Part shown: piece by piece, positions 24,588 through 32,805 of the stretch
Numbering within the stretch: the first letter of the stretch is position 1
Layout: each line of letters begins with the position of its first letter
NCBI GenBank assembly: GCA_034716895.1
Contig: JAYEKW010000156.1
Location: 1 to 32,805 of the forward strand
Direction of reading: 5' to 3'
Source of the DNA: Candidatus Neomarinimicrobiota bacterium
Lineage (GTDB): Bacteria > Fidelibacterota > UBA8477 > JABMPR01
DNA: 32,805 bases
Translations under genes and position numbers: made by a program
The notes under the pieces: model-generated
Told to the model about the DNA's origin: nothing
What the model saw: only the letters and a program-made list of their open reading frames with translations
Databases searched by the model: none

Positions 24588-24950
24588 CTACTGTCCCCGA
24601 CCAGCCGGTTTGGATTCGATAACCACATGGAAAACTTTTTCACCTGGTTTGGCCATGCGAAAACGTTCCCGGGCAATACGCTCGAGGTAATCCGGATCAT
24701 TCAGTAAGCGGTCATGTTCACTCTCTAATTCTGCTTTTTCAATTTCCAAACGCGTAATATGAGATTCCATGTCCTTGATCTCTTGTTTGAGCTGCATCAA
24801 GCTATATATACCTTCATCGTGCAGGACAAACAATTGAATGAGGATCAATAAAATGATCGTCGCAGAAATCCAGGCAAGCTTGTTTTCAAAGATGCCACCA
24901 AAGTGTTTAGTTTTGCGAGTCTTAGCTCGGCGTGACCGTTTTTTGGTCAT
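24588..24950 (-). CDS. ftsB: Septum formation initiator FtsB/DivIC
   Basis: 120 residues from ATG 24950, preceded by AGGAAAAAC and starting 7 bp after the eno stop; the in-frame upstream extension lies within eno and is rejected. A basic N-terminus (TKKRSRRAKTRKTK) is followed by one membrane helix (27-43), a coiled coil (50-83, LKQEIKDMESHITRLEIEK), and the family tail DPDYLERIARERFRMAKPGE. It joins FtsL and FtsQ in the periplasm to activate septal wall synthesis. eno-ftsB adjacency is common in diverse bacteria and supports the call. Whether the name ftsB or divIC is better cannot be decided from the sequence. Confidence 0.9.
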   Translation of the reverse strand: MTKKRSRRAKTRKTKHFGGIFENKLAWISATIILLILIQLFVLHDEGIYSLMQLKQEIKDMESHITRLEIEKAELESEHDRLLNDPDYLERIARERFRMAKPGEKVFHVVIESKPAGRGQ

Positions 24951-24957
24951 GTTTTTC

Positions 24958-26268
<1,311 letters not shown>

Positions 26269-26303
26269 CTATTATAAATTTCTTAATGACGATTTCAATA
26301 TTC

Positions 26304-26489
26304 ATGAGCAAGCAATCTAAACTGAAAGATGCGGGTCTGAAAGAGAGAGGTCAGACTGAAGAGGTTTATGTTTTGAAGGTTAAAGGCGACTTGATCGGGC
26401 TCCCATCATATAAAAATTTGCCACCACTTACAATTTTCATCCAACCTCTTGCCGACACAATTGTAAGCCTCGGATTCATTTATAATTAA
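26304..26489 (+). CDS. Uncertain 61-residue ORF in the eno/K+ channel spacer
   Basis: A small open frame with plausible composition (KDAGLKERGQTEEVYVLKVK) but no Shine-Dalgarno and no recognised family. An 8-bp inverted repeat TTACAATT (26428-26435) / AATTGTAA (26459-26466) lies inside it, which fits noncoding regulatory DNA better. Confidence 0.2.
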   Translation: MSKQSKLKDAGLKERGQTEEVYVLKVKGDLIGLPSYKNLPPLTIFIQPLADTIVSLGFIYN

Positions 26490-26536
26490 TAATTTTACAA
26501 TTTTCAATTAGCAGATCCTTGTCCTATTATTCAGGC

Positions 26537-27532
26537 ATGTTAAATACGCGAATTACACAATTGGTTCTGACCATGTTGGGTATCGTCTTTATCGGTACTA
26601 TCGGTTATGAGTTGATCGAGAAAGTGGGCTGGTTCGAAGCTTTTTATATGACTGCCATCACCTTGGCAACCGTTGGCTTTGGAGAGATCTGGCCGATGTC
26701 AGATCTGGGACGTCTGTGGACCATCATTATCATGTTTTCCGGGATTGGTGTCTTCTTCCTGATCGCCGGCAACATCGCCCAGCAAGCCGTTGACCTTAAA
26801 CGCTACAGGAGATTTCGCATGGCGAAACGAGTCAAGAGATTAAAAGATCATTTTATACTTTGCGGGTTTGGTCGAATGGGTCAATCCATTGCCAAGGAAC
26901 TCAGTAATGCCGGTGAAAAGTTTGTAGTTATCGAGAAGGAAGTGGATGAAGAAACAGTGGTACTCCACCCTAAACTTATCTTTATTGAGGGAGATGCAAC
27001 TCAGGATGAGATACTGCTCAAGGCCGGGGTTGAGCGAGCCAAAACTCTCATTGGCGTGCTAAAGGATGATCAGGACAATCTATTCCTAACCCTTTCGGCC
27101 AGAAGTCTAAAAAACGACCTATTCATTTTAACACGGGCAACTGTTCCCGAATCCATCCCCAAAATGAAGCGGGCTGGTGCTGACAAGGTGATCAATCCCT
27201 ATGAGGCTGCCGGCACCAAATTAGCCAGACAAGCCATGGCACCTGGTGTAGTGGACTTTATCGAGCTGATCCTGAATCGGGGTAATCTGGATTTGGCTCT
27301 GGAGACGATAACCATTATGTCCGATTCCCAGGCTGAGGGTAAGTCAATCATTGATCTGGAGATCAGAAAGAATTTCAATATCATCATCACTGCCATTGAA
27401 CAAATAACCGGTGAAGCTAATTTCAATCCTGATCCTCATTACAAATTTTTAGCTAACGACAAGCTGATCGCGCTGGGTACGGTGGAAAATCTGATGCGGT
27501 TTGAGAAGCTGTGTGAGACAGTAGAAACATGA
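26537..27532 (+). CDS. TrkA-type (RCK) potassium channel protein
   Basis: 331 residues from ATG 26537; TTG 26519 would add six residues and neither start has a strong Shine-Dalgarno. Two membrane helices (LVLTMLGIVFIGTIGYELI and IIIMFSGIGVFFLIAG) flank the pore with the selectivity filter TLATVGFGE. An RCK/TrkA-N Rossmann domain begins at HFILCGFGRMGQSIAKEL, and a TrkA-C-like domain ends the chain. It is an MthK-like ligand-gated K+ channel of the inner membrane. Its stop overlaps the start of the parvulin lipoprotein (ATGA, 27529-27532), so expression is coupled. Confidence 0.93.
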   Translation: MLNTRITQLVLTMLGIVFIGTIGYELIEKVGWFEAFYMTAITLATVGFGEIWPMSDLGRLWTIIIMFSGIGVFFLIAGNIAQQAVDLKRYRRFRMAKRVKRLKDHFILCGFGRMGQSIAKELSNAGEKFVVIEKEVDEETVVLHPKLIFIEGDATQDEILLKAGVERAKTLIGVLKDDQDNLFLTLSARSLKNDLFILTRATVPESIPKMKRAGADKVINPYEAAGTKLARQAMAPGVVDFIELILNRGNLDLALETITIMSDSQAEGKSIIDLEIRKNFNIIITAIEQITGEANFNPDPHYKFLANDKLIALGTVENLMRFEKLCETVET

Positions 27533-29172
27533 TCAGAGTTTCAAGCCTATTGCTTCCGCTCCTGCTTGCAATTTTTAGCGCCTGTTCTCAGGAAGAGCAG
27601 GTCACAGATAACCGGAAAGTGATCATTGCAACTATTGATAACCAGGGGATCACTGAAACCAGTTTTCAACGCACTTATCTCCCGATTTTACTGTATGGTG
27701 ATAAATTTGATAGCGAGGAGACCAGGGATGAGGTCCTCAATTATCTGATCGGTCAAAGGTTGTTGGCTCAGGTAGCTCGAACTGCCCAACTAGATACCAG
27801 CCTCCATATCCAACGCATGCATGATCGAATCCAGCAACAAGCCATGTCTCGCCAACTTTACCAAAAATGGGTCAGGGATAAGCTTGAATACCCCACTGAA
27901 CAGGATCTGAGAACGGGGTTTGCACGCGGACAGAAAGCCATTTTCACCCGACATCTGTTTGCTGATTCAGAATCAGAGATACGTGACTATGCCCTGCGCC
28001 TGAAGAATGGATCAGAGACATTTTACACCTTGGCCCAGGATGTTTTCAGCGATACCCTGCTTTCCCGCAGTGGCGGAGCATTGGGCTGGATCACCTTTGG
28101 TGATTTGGACGAGACCCTGGAAGATACGGTATACAATTTACAGCCAGGACGGATCTCAGAACCGGTTAGAAGTCAATATGGTTGGCATATTCTCGCCATA
28201 GACGATACCCAGGAAGAATTATTTATCACAGAGGATGATTTTCAGAAAAATCGGGATCTGATCCAAAAAAAGATCATTGAGAGACGAGAAAATGTTCTGG
28301 GAAAACAGGTTATCAATGACTTCATGCAACAATTTAAGATCGAGTTCAACCGGGAGATCACTATGCAGGTCTGGCCATTGGTTAAAGAACGGTTAGAATC
28401 AACTGATCTAAGCTCTCTGAATACTACAGAATCTAATGGAACAGGTCCCAGCCTGGAATCATTGCATTCAGAAACCCTGCTCAGCGTAAATGGTGAAGAT
28501 TGGAGTGTCCTTGAAATTCTCGATCGCTTGCCTGAGCTCAATCGTGCTGTACTTCAGGGAAATCTATATGTGGCTGCTTCCAATCTGATCCGTAATGAAA
28601 TGTTAGGCCGGGAAGCTAAACGTCTCGATCTGGATCGCCACCCGGCTGTTCTGGAAGAGGTTGGAGACCATCAGGACCAGCTACTGGCAGACACCTATGT
28701 CAATTTGATAGCAGATACGCTGGTGTTTACTGAATCTGACCTGAGAACTTACTACAAGACCCATCAATTAGATCGTTATCATGCTCCTGACAGTCTATTG
28801 GTCGACCTGTTCGTCTTTTCAGACAGCACCACCGCACTCAAAGCGCTTTATCAATTGCGTAATGGCATTATCACAACCAATCCCAGTGATGATCAGAGGT
28901 GGGTAACCGCAGCTGATCAGGATACTCCACTTTATCAATTGGCAAAGCGTATCTCCACTGGTACCATGGGTGGACCGGTGCTCTTTCAGCAAAATTGGAC
29001 GCTGGTGAAACTGTTAAAGCGACATCGGTTCCCTTTGGATTATGCAAAGGTTGAAAAGCGTATGCGTGAAGACATGGAAAATGAGCGTTTTAGCAGTACC
29101 CGTACTATCCTGCTGGCTGAGATTCGACCCAAGCATCAGATAGAAATCAATGTTGAATTGTTAAATCGTTAA
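27529..29172 (+). CDS. Peptidyl-prolyl isomerase lipoprotein (PpiC/SurA type)
   Basis: 547 residues. A lipoprotein signal peptide ends in FSAC with Cys19. The helical N-terminal part (about 30-130) resembles the SurA/PrsA chaperone arm. A parvulin domain follows at about 136-226 (RHLFADSESEIRDYALRLK, then GGALGWITFGDL and VRSQYGWHILAIDD). The C-terminal half repeats a SurA-like helical pattern (NEMLGREAKRLDLDRHPAV). It should help fold envelope proteins, plausibly the many barrels of this genome. The gene overlaps the K+ channel gene by 4 bp. Confidence 0.9.
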   Translation: MIRVSSLLLPLLLAIFSACSQEEQVTDNRKVIIATIDNQGITETSFQRTYLPILLYGDKFDSEETRDEVLNYLIGQRLLAQVARTAQLDTSLHIQRMHDRIQQQAMSRQLYQKWVRDKLEYPTEQDLRTGFARGQKAIFTRHLFADSESEIRDYALRLKNGSETFYTLAQDVFSDTLLSRSGGALGWITFGDLDETLEDTVYNLQPGRISEPVRSQYGWHILAIDDTQEELFITEDDFQKNRDLIQKKIIERRENVLGKQVINDFMQQFKIEFNREITMQVWPLVKERLESTDLSSLNTTESNGTGPSLESLHSETLLSVNGEDWSVLEILDRLPELNRAVLQGNLYVAASNLIRNEMLGREAKRLDLDRHPAVLEEVGDHQDQLLADTYVNLIADTLVFTESDLRTYYKTHQLDRYHAPDSLLVDLFVFSDSTTALKALYQLRNGIITTNPSDDQRWVTAADQDTPLYQLAKRISTGTMGGPVLFQQNWTLVKLLKRHRFPLDYAKVEKRMREDMENERFSSTRTILLAEIRPKHQIEINVELLNR

Positions 29173-29220
29173 TAAATACCAATATCTCTTGGTTATATAA
29201 TTGCTTAGAAGGAAAGAAAT

Positions 29221-30321
29221 ATGGCTTTAACCTGTGGAATTGTGGGGCTGCCCAACGTTGGCAAATCAACAGTCTTCAATGCGCTGACCGCTTCAGATAT
29301 CCCGGCAGAGAATTACCCGTTTTGCACCATTGACCCCAACATGGGAATAGTCCCGGTTCCAGACCACAAGCTCAAGGCTCTGGCCAAGATCTATGAACCG
29401 GAGAAAATCACTCCGGCAGTTATGGAATTTGTAGATATCGCGGGCCTGGTGCGAGGTGCCAGCAAAGGTGAGGGTCTGGGAAATCAATTTTTAGGGCACA
29501 TTCGTGAGGTCACCGCCCTGGTGCACGTGGTACGTTGTTTTGAGGATGAAAATGTCACTCATGTTGAAGGTTCGATTGATCCGATCCGTGATGTGGAAAC
29601 CATCGAGAGTGAACTGATCATCAAAGATTTGGATTCAGTGGAAAAGCAACTGCACAGAGTTACCAAAATAGCGCGTTCCGGGGATAAAAATGCGAAAGCT
29701 GATGAAAGCCTCCTGAGCCGCATTCACTTGCATCTGGATGAGATCAACCCGGTGCGCAGTATGCAGTTTGATGAGGAAGAATTGAAGCGGGTGAAAGGTT
29801 ATTTCCTGCTGACCATGAAACCCATTCTATATGTTGCGAATGTTGATGAAGATGAGATCCTGGCTGAGACTCGCAGCGACCTGACTCAGCGTCTCTTTGA
29901 CTATGCTGAAAAAACTGGCGCTGGAGCATTAAGACTATGCGGCAAACTGGAACAAGAGATCGCCTTGCTGGATGAAGATGAAAAATTTGAGTTCTGTGAA
30001 GAGTACGGTCTACCAGAGCCGGGTTTGAATAAACTGATCCACCGAGCCTATGATCTATTGCACCTGCAGTCCTTTTATACGGCTGGACCAAAAGAAGTGC
30101 GAGCCTGGACCATTCACAAGGGGTCCACAGCCCCAAAAGCGGCTGCGGAGATCCACACTGATTTTGAGAAAGGTTTTATCAAAGCGGCCATCTTCAAATT
30201 TGACGATCTGATGATCCACGGCTCTGAAAAAGCCCTGAAAGAAAAGGGGCTGATCACACTACAGGGTAAGGAGTATATCGTTCAGGAAGATGACTGCATC
30301 TATTTTCATTTCAATGTGTAG
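29221..30321 (+). CDS. ychF: Redox-regulated/ribosome-binding ATPase YchF (OLA1 type)
   Basis: 366 residues, the usual length. The P-loop is GLPNVGKSTVFNALT, DIAGLVRGASKGEGLGNQFL is the switch II region, and the TGS domain occupies the C-terminus (FYTAGPKEVRAWTIHKGSTA, then DFEKGFIKAAI). YchF hydrolyses ATP rather than GTP and binds ribosomes. AGAAGGAAAG lies upstream of ATG 29221. It stands alone between the parvulin lipoprotein (48 bp away) and the hydrolase (59 bp away). Confidence 0.97.
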   Translation: MALTCGIVGLPNVGKSTVFNALTASDIPAENYPFCTIDPNMGIVPVPDHKLKALAKIYEPEKITPAVMEFVDIAGLVRGASKGEGLGNQFLGHIREVTALVHVVRCFEDENVTHVEGSIDPIRDVETIESELIIKDLDSVEKQLHRVTKIARSGDKNAKADESLLSRIHLHLDEINPVRSMQFDEEELKRVKGYFLLTMKPILYVANVDEDEILAETRSDLTQRLFDYAEKTGAGALRLCGKLEQEIALLDEDEKFEFCEEYGLPEPGLNKLIHRAYDLLHLQSFYTAGPKEVRAWTIHKGSTAPKAAAEIHTDFEKGFIKAAIFKFDDLMIHGSEKALKEKGLITLQGKEYIVQEDDCIYFHFNV

Positions 30322-30380
30322 GCATCATCTGTGGCTATTATTTCTCCACCAAACAATTAGCCGTCAACGCCTAAAATGAT

Positions 30381-31160
30381 ATGGTGAAACTCCACTATAG
30401 AAAATATGGTTCAGGTCCACCCCTCATCATTCTCCACGGCCTATTTGGGTCTTCTGATAATTGGCACACTTTAGCCAAACGTTGGGGGACTTCATTTACG
30501 GTCTATGCGCTTGACCAACGCAATCACGGTAGCTCCCCTCATGAATCGGCCATGGATTATACTGAGATGGCTCAGGATCTGGATCAATTCATTGAACAAC
30601 AACGACTGGGAATGGTCTATATCGTTGGCCACTCCATGGGTGGTAAGGTGGCGCTTCTGCAGGCCTCTCTCCATCCTGATAAAGTTGCTGGATTAGTTAT
30701 CCTGGATATTGGCGTAGGCCGGGTAGCTGGACAACACCTGGCCATCTTGGGGGCACTTAAAACCATGGATCCTGGGGACTATTCGTCGCGGCAGGAAATT
30801 CAAGAGGCGCTTGAAACATTTATCAAGATCGCCCCTATTCGTCAATTTCTTCTGAAAAATATCATGCGTCGGGTTGATGACAGCTTCGCCTGGAAATTCA
30901 ATCACAGCGCCCTGATTGAGCACTATGAAGATCTAATTGCTGCTCTGGATCTGCAGGATCTGTTTATGGGTCCAGTTCTTTTTCTACGCGGAGCTGACTC
31001 AAGTTATCTTGACCCGGACCTCACCCCGGATATTTTGCAGTATTTTCCATTGGCTCAACTCGCTACGATTGAACACGCCGGTCATTGGCTCCATGCTGAG
31101 CAGCCGGATCAGGTATTTTCTTCCGTGCAAGATTTCTTTATTGGAGGTCCTTTTTCATGA
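30381..31160 (+). CDS. Alpha/beta hydrolase, YbfF-like esterase
   Basis: 259 residues. LHGLFGSSDNWHTLAKRW carries the oxyanion HG motif, DQRNHGSSPH follows, and the nucleophile elbow is GHSMGGKVAL. The acid is probably the Asp in LRGADSSYL, and the catalytic His is in EHAGHWLHAEQP. It is cytoplasmic with no signal peptide. The closest pattern I know is E. coli YbfF, an acyl-CoA thioesterase/esterase, but the substrate cannot be told. It overlaps trmO by 4 bp (ATGA). Confidence 0.88.
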   Translation: MVKLHYRKYGSGPPLIILHGLFGSSDNWHTLAKRWGTSFTVYALDQRNHGSSPHESAMDYTEMAQDLDQFIEQQRLGMVYIVGHSMGGKVALLQASLHPDKVAGLVILDIGVGRVAGQHLAILGALKTMDPGDYSSRQEIQEALETFIKIAPIRQFLLKNIMRRVDDSFAWKFNHSALIEHYEDLIAALDLQDLFMGPVLFLRGADSSYLDPDLTPDILQYFPLAQLATIEHAGHWLHAEQPDQVFSSVQDFFIGGPFS

Positions 31161-31636
31161 AACCTGTTATCTTTACACCCATTGGAATTATTCACTCAGA
31201 GCATAAGACCAAGGTTGGCACTCCGATCCAGCCCAGCCGCTTAAAACGGTCAGAAGGCAAGGTGGAGATCTTTCCCGCGTTCAAAAATGGATTGAAAGAT
31301 TTAGCCGGTTTTTCCAAAATCTGGTTGATCTACCACTTTCACGCCATGGAGGGCTTCAAGCTTGAGGTGACCCCCTATCTGGATGACCAGACTCGTGGAG
31401 TATTTGCTACCCGGGCTCCTTCCCGACCGAATCCCATCGGACTCTCCCTGGTGGATTTGGTCTCCATCGAGGATGAAACCTTAAAGGTCAGTGGACTTGA
31501 TATTCTAGATGGCACGCCCCTCTTGGATATTAAGCCATTTATCCCGGATGTGGATCATGCTGAAGGGTTGAAAGTCGGCTGGCTGGAAGGTAAAACTCAC
31601 CATTTTAGGAGCCATCGGGCTGATAAGCGGTTTTAA
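31157..31636 (+). CDS. trmO: tRNA (t6A37-N6) methyltransferase TrmO (TsaA/YaeB family)
   Basis: 159 residues, somewhat shorter than E. coli TrmO (235), lacking its C-terminal extension. FTPIGIIHSEHKTKVGTPIQ opens the domain and ATRAPSRPNPIGLSLVDL is the family signature. TrmO uses S-adenosylmethionine to methylate t6A37 in threonine tRNAs. Family members vary in substrate, so the exact tRNA role is inferred. It is coupled to the upstream hydrolase gene. Confidence 0.88.
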   Translation: MKPVIFTPIGIIHSEHKTKVGTPIQPSRLKRSEGKVEIFPAFKNGLKDLAGFSKIWLIYHFHAMEGFKLEVTPYLDDQTRGVFATRAPSRPNPIGLSLVDLVSIEDETLKVSGLDILDGTPLLDIKPFIPDVDHAEGLKVGWLEGKTHHFRSHRADKRF

Positions 31637-31645
31637 TAGTCGAAA

Positions 31646-31773
31646 GTTGAAAGCTTGCCAGAGCATAGCCAATAGGCGAAGCCTGGTTGAAAGCTTGCCA
31701 GGGCGTAGCCGATAGGCGAAGCCTGGTAGAAAGCTTGCCAGGGCGTAGCCGATAGGCGAAGCCTGGTTGAAAG
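31646..31773. repeat. Three tandem 40-bp repeats plus a partial fourth
   Basis: Units at 31646-31685, 31686-31725 and 31726-31765 begin GTTGAAAGCTTGCCAG (GTAGAAAG in the third) and end GGCGAAGCCTG; an 8-bp fourth start follows. Copies 2 and 3 differ by one base, and copy 1 by three. Each unit has imperfect dyad symmetry (CCAGG...CCTGG). They begin 9 bp after the trmO stop. Units are contiguous, so this is not a CRISPR array. Confidence 0.9.
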
Positions 31774-31856
31774 TCGAAAAAAATGCTCACAGATTCCATT
31801 TCCCATTTTTTTCTGGATCATTGTGGACAATTCACTTTTTATAATTGATTGCACCC

Positions 31857-31883
31857 TTGACCTCTCTCATATTTAGCGATAAT
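31857..31883 (+). promoter_or_regulatory. Weak candidate promoter of the SGNH lipoprotein gene
   Basis: TTGACC and GATAAT separated by 15 nt, about 40 bp before the start at 31925. The short spacer makes this only a suggestion. Confidence 0.3.
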
Positions 31884-31924
31884 GTAACTCTCAAATATCT
31901 GAATCTTAATTGGAGCATGCGATC

Positions 31925-32641
31925 ATGACTATGAATCACCTCAATCAACGCCTTACTACCGTTTTATTCTTGACTGTTTTTTCAATGCTGTTGCTTGGCA
32001 GTTGCGGGTTAAAACCCCTGGCTGCGCCGAAAGAAATTATTGTTGACCCCCTGCGTTTCACTGAAGTGGTTGATGGCTACAAAGCAGCTGATAAGATTAA
32101 GAAACCACGTACCAATTCAGTTTTATTTGTTGGGAGTTCAAGTATTCACGGCTGGAAAACGCTGGCTGATGATTTCCCGGAACTCAATGTGATCAATCGC
32201 GGGATGGGCGGCTCCCATATGTCTGATCTAAATTATTACCTCAATGACCTGGTCTTTCCCTATCATCCCAATGCTGTAGTGATCTATGAGGGAGATAACG
32301 ATATCGCATCAGGTAAAACACCGGATAAGGTACTGGCTGACTATAAAACCTTTGTCACCACTATTGGCACGAAGTGGCCTGAATTACCCCTCTTCTTTAT
32401 TTCCATTAAACCCAGTCTGGCTCGCATCCAGCATCTGGAAAATATGGCCAAGGCAAATGCCCTGATCAAAGCCCATACTGAACAACAGGAAAATTTGTTC
32501 TACATCGATGTTTTCACCCCGATGTTAGGAGCAGATGGTACTCCTCGTTCTGAAATCTTCGGTGAAGATGGTCTCCACATGAATGAAGCTGGTTATGCCT
32601 TGTGGACGCAGGAGATCAAGCAGGAGCTAGGGTTGGAATAG
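31925..32641 (+). CDS. SGNH/GDSL-type hydrolase lipoprotein
   Basis: 238 residues from ATG 31925, with GGAG 9 nt upstream; TTG 31910 is a less likely start. A lipoprotein signal (VLFLTVFSMLLLGSC) anchors it to an envelope membrane. Block I is FVGSSSIHGWKTL with the nucleophile Ser, the block III motif is EGDNDIASG, and block V is DGLHMNEAGY with the Asp and His of the triad. These enzymes remove acyl groups from lipids or polysaccharides; the substrate is not evident. It stands alone after the 40-bp repeats. Confidence 0.9.
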   Translation: MTMNHLNQRLTTVLFLTVFSMLLLGSCGLKPLAAPKEIIVDPLRFTEVVDGYKAADKIKKPRTNSVLFVGSSSIHGWKTLADDFPELNVINRGMGGSHMSDLNYYLNDLVFPYHPNAVVIYEGDNDIASGKTPDKVLADYKTFVTTIGTKWPELPLFFISIKPSLARIQHLENMAKANALIKAHTEQQENLFYIDVFTPMLGADGTPRSEIFGEDGLHMNEAGYALWTQEIKQELGLE

Positions 32642-32805
32642 GGGTTTGATTTGTGAGTTTTGTGAGTTTTTGGGCTGGAGTGCCGAACCCTGAGTGACCT
32701 GAGTGGAGCGAAGATCGTATCGAAGGGATCGGTGGTTTTAAAGGATATGGTTAGTGAGTTTCTGAGTTTCTAAGTTATTGAGTTCAATGAGGTTTGGGGG
32801 TCACT
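32642..32805. repeat. Intergenic repeat-rich tail of the window
   Basis: It holds degenerate TGAGTTT repeats (GTGAGTTTTGTGAGTTTTT and GTGAGTTTCTGAGTTTC) around an element with CCTGAGTGACCTGAGTGGAG and TATCGAAGG (about 32688-32727). The same CCTGAG...CGAAGG theme forms the coding array at 3405-3531 and the element at 5625. Confidence 0.65.

Noticed and set aside
31646-31773. Possible CRISPR array
   Set aside because: The 40-bp units are directly adjacent and no spacers separate them.
31605-31854. Minus-strand frames with repeated Gly/Tyr-Ala-Leu peptides
   Set aside because: They are translations of the 40-bp tandem repeats.

Overview
This is a bacterial chromosome segment that is gene-dense, moderate in GC, and has no rRNA, tRNA, CRISPR array or transposase that I can see. 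The organism looks like a Gram-negative (diderm) member of the FCB assemblage. The support is several signal-bearing outer-membrane beta-barrel proteins, a PorV-like barrel coupled to a helix-hairpin-helix barrel, two lipoproteins, and a secreted FG-GAP propeller protein with dockerin and cohesin-like modules. Clear Shine-Dalgarno sequences (for example AAGGAGG before the gene starting at 2068) argue against core Bacteroidota. A Marinimicrobia-like (Fidelibacterota) or related lineage is my best guess, not a proof.

Layout. 1-8002 (all minus strand) is the accessory part: a window-truncated secreted propeller/cohesin/dockerin protein, a membrane protein carrying an ATPase-less Lon-like (S16) protease domain, a zinc-finger anti-sigma-like protein, a 369-residue protein that may be a very divergent sigma factor, and a DUF4143-type AAA ATPase with its own promoter and a perfect inverted repeat. 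8118-9551 is a compact stress operon: ECF sigma factor, Cys-rich anti-sigma-like protein, glutaredoxin, groES, then an intrinsic terminator. 9887-16617 is housekeeping: prfA, a DUF1385 membrane protein, rpmE, a class I aminotransferase, rho, folC. 17134-22096 is an envelope operon with overlapping genes: PorV-like barrel, HHH barrel protein, N-acetylmuramoyl-L-alanine amidase, murI. 22332-22577 is a DUF2164 protein. 22618-26244 is eno-ftsB-outer-membrane barrel. From 26537 the genes run on the plus strand: a TrkA-type K+ channel overlapping a parvulin lipoprotein, ychF, an alpha/beta hydrolase overlapping trmO, and an SGNH-hydrolase lipoprotein.

The intergenic DNA is full of short dispersed palindromic elements (CCTGAG...CGAAGG type, GACAAGGCA palindromes, ACCACGGAT type, and a pair of elements with conserved ends around different hairpins). 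One array of this material lies inside the Lon-like gene and is translated as its linker.

The most interesting candidate for an undescribed system is 2186-6826: a putative divergent sigma factor, a ZAS-type zinc-finger protein, and a single-pass membrane protein that combines a cytoplasmic Lon-like protease with a predicted periplasmic FG-GAP-like domain. By gene order this could be a regulated-proteolysis signalling pathway. That function is inference.
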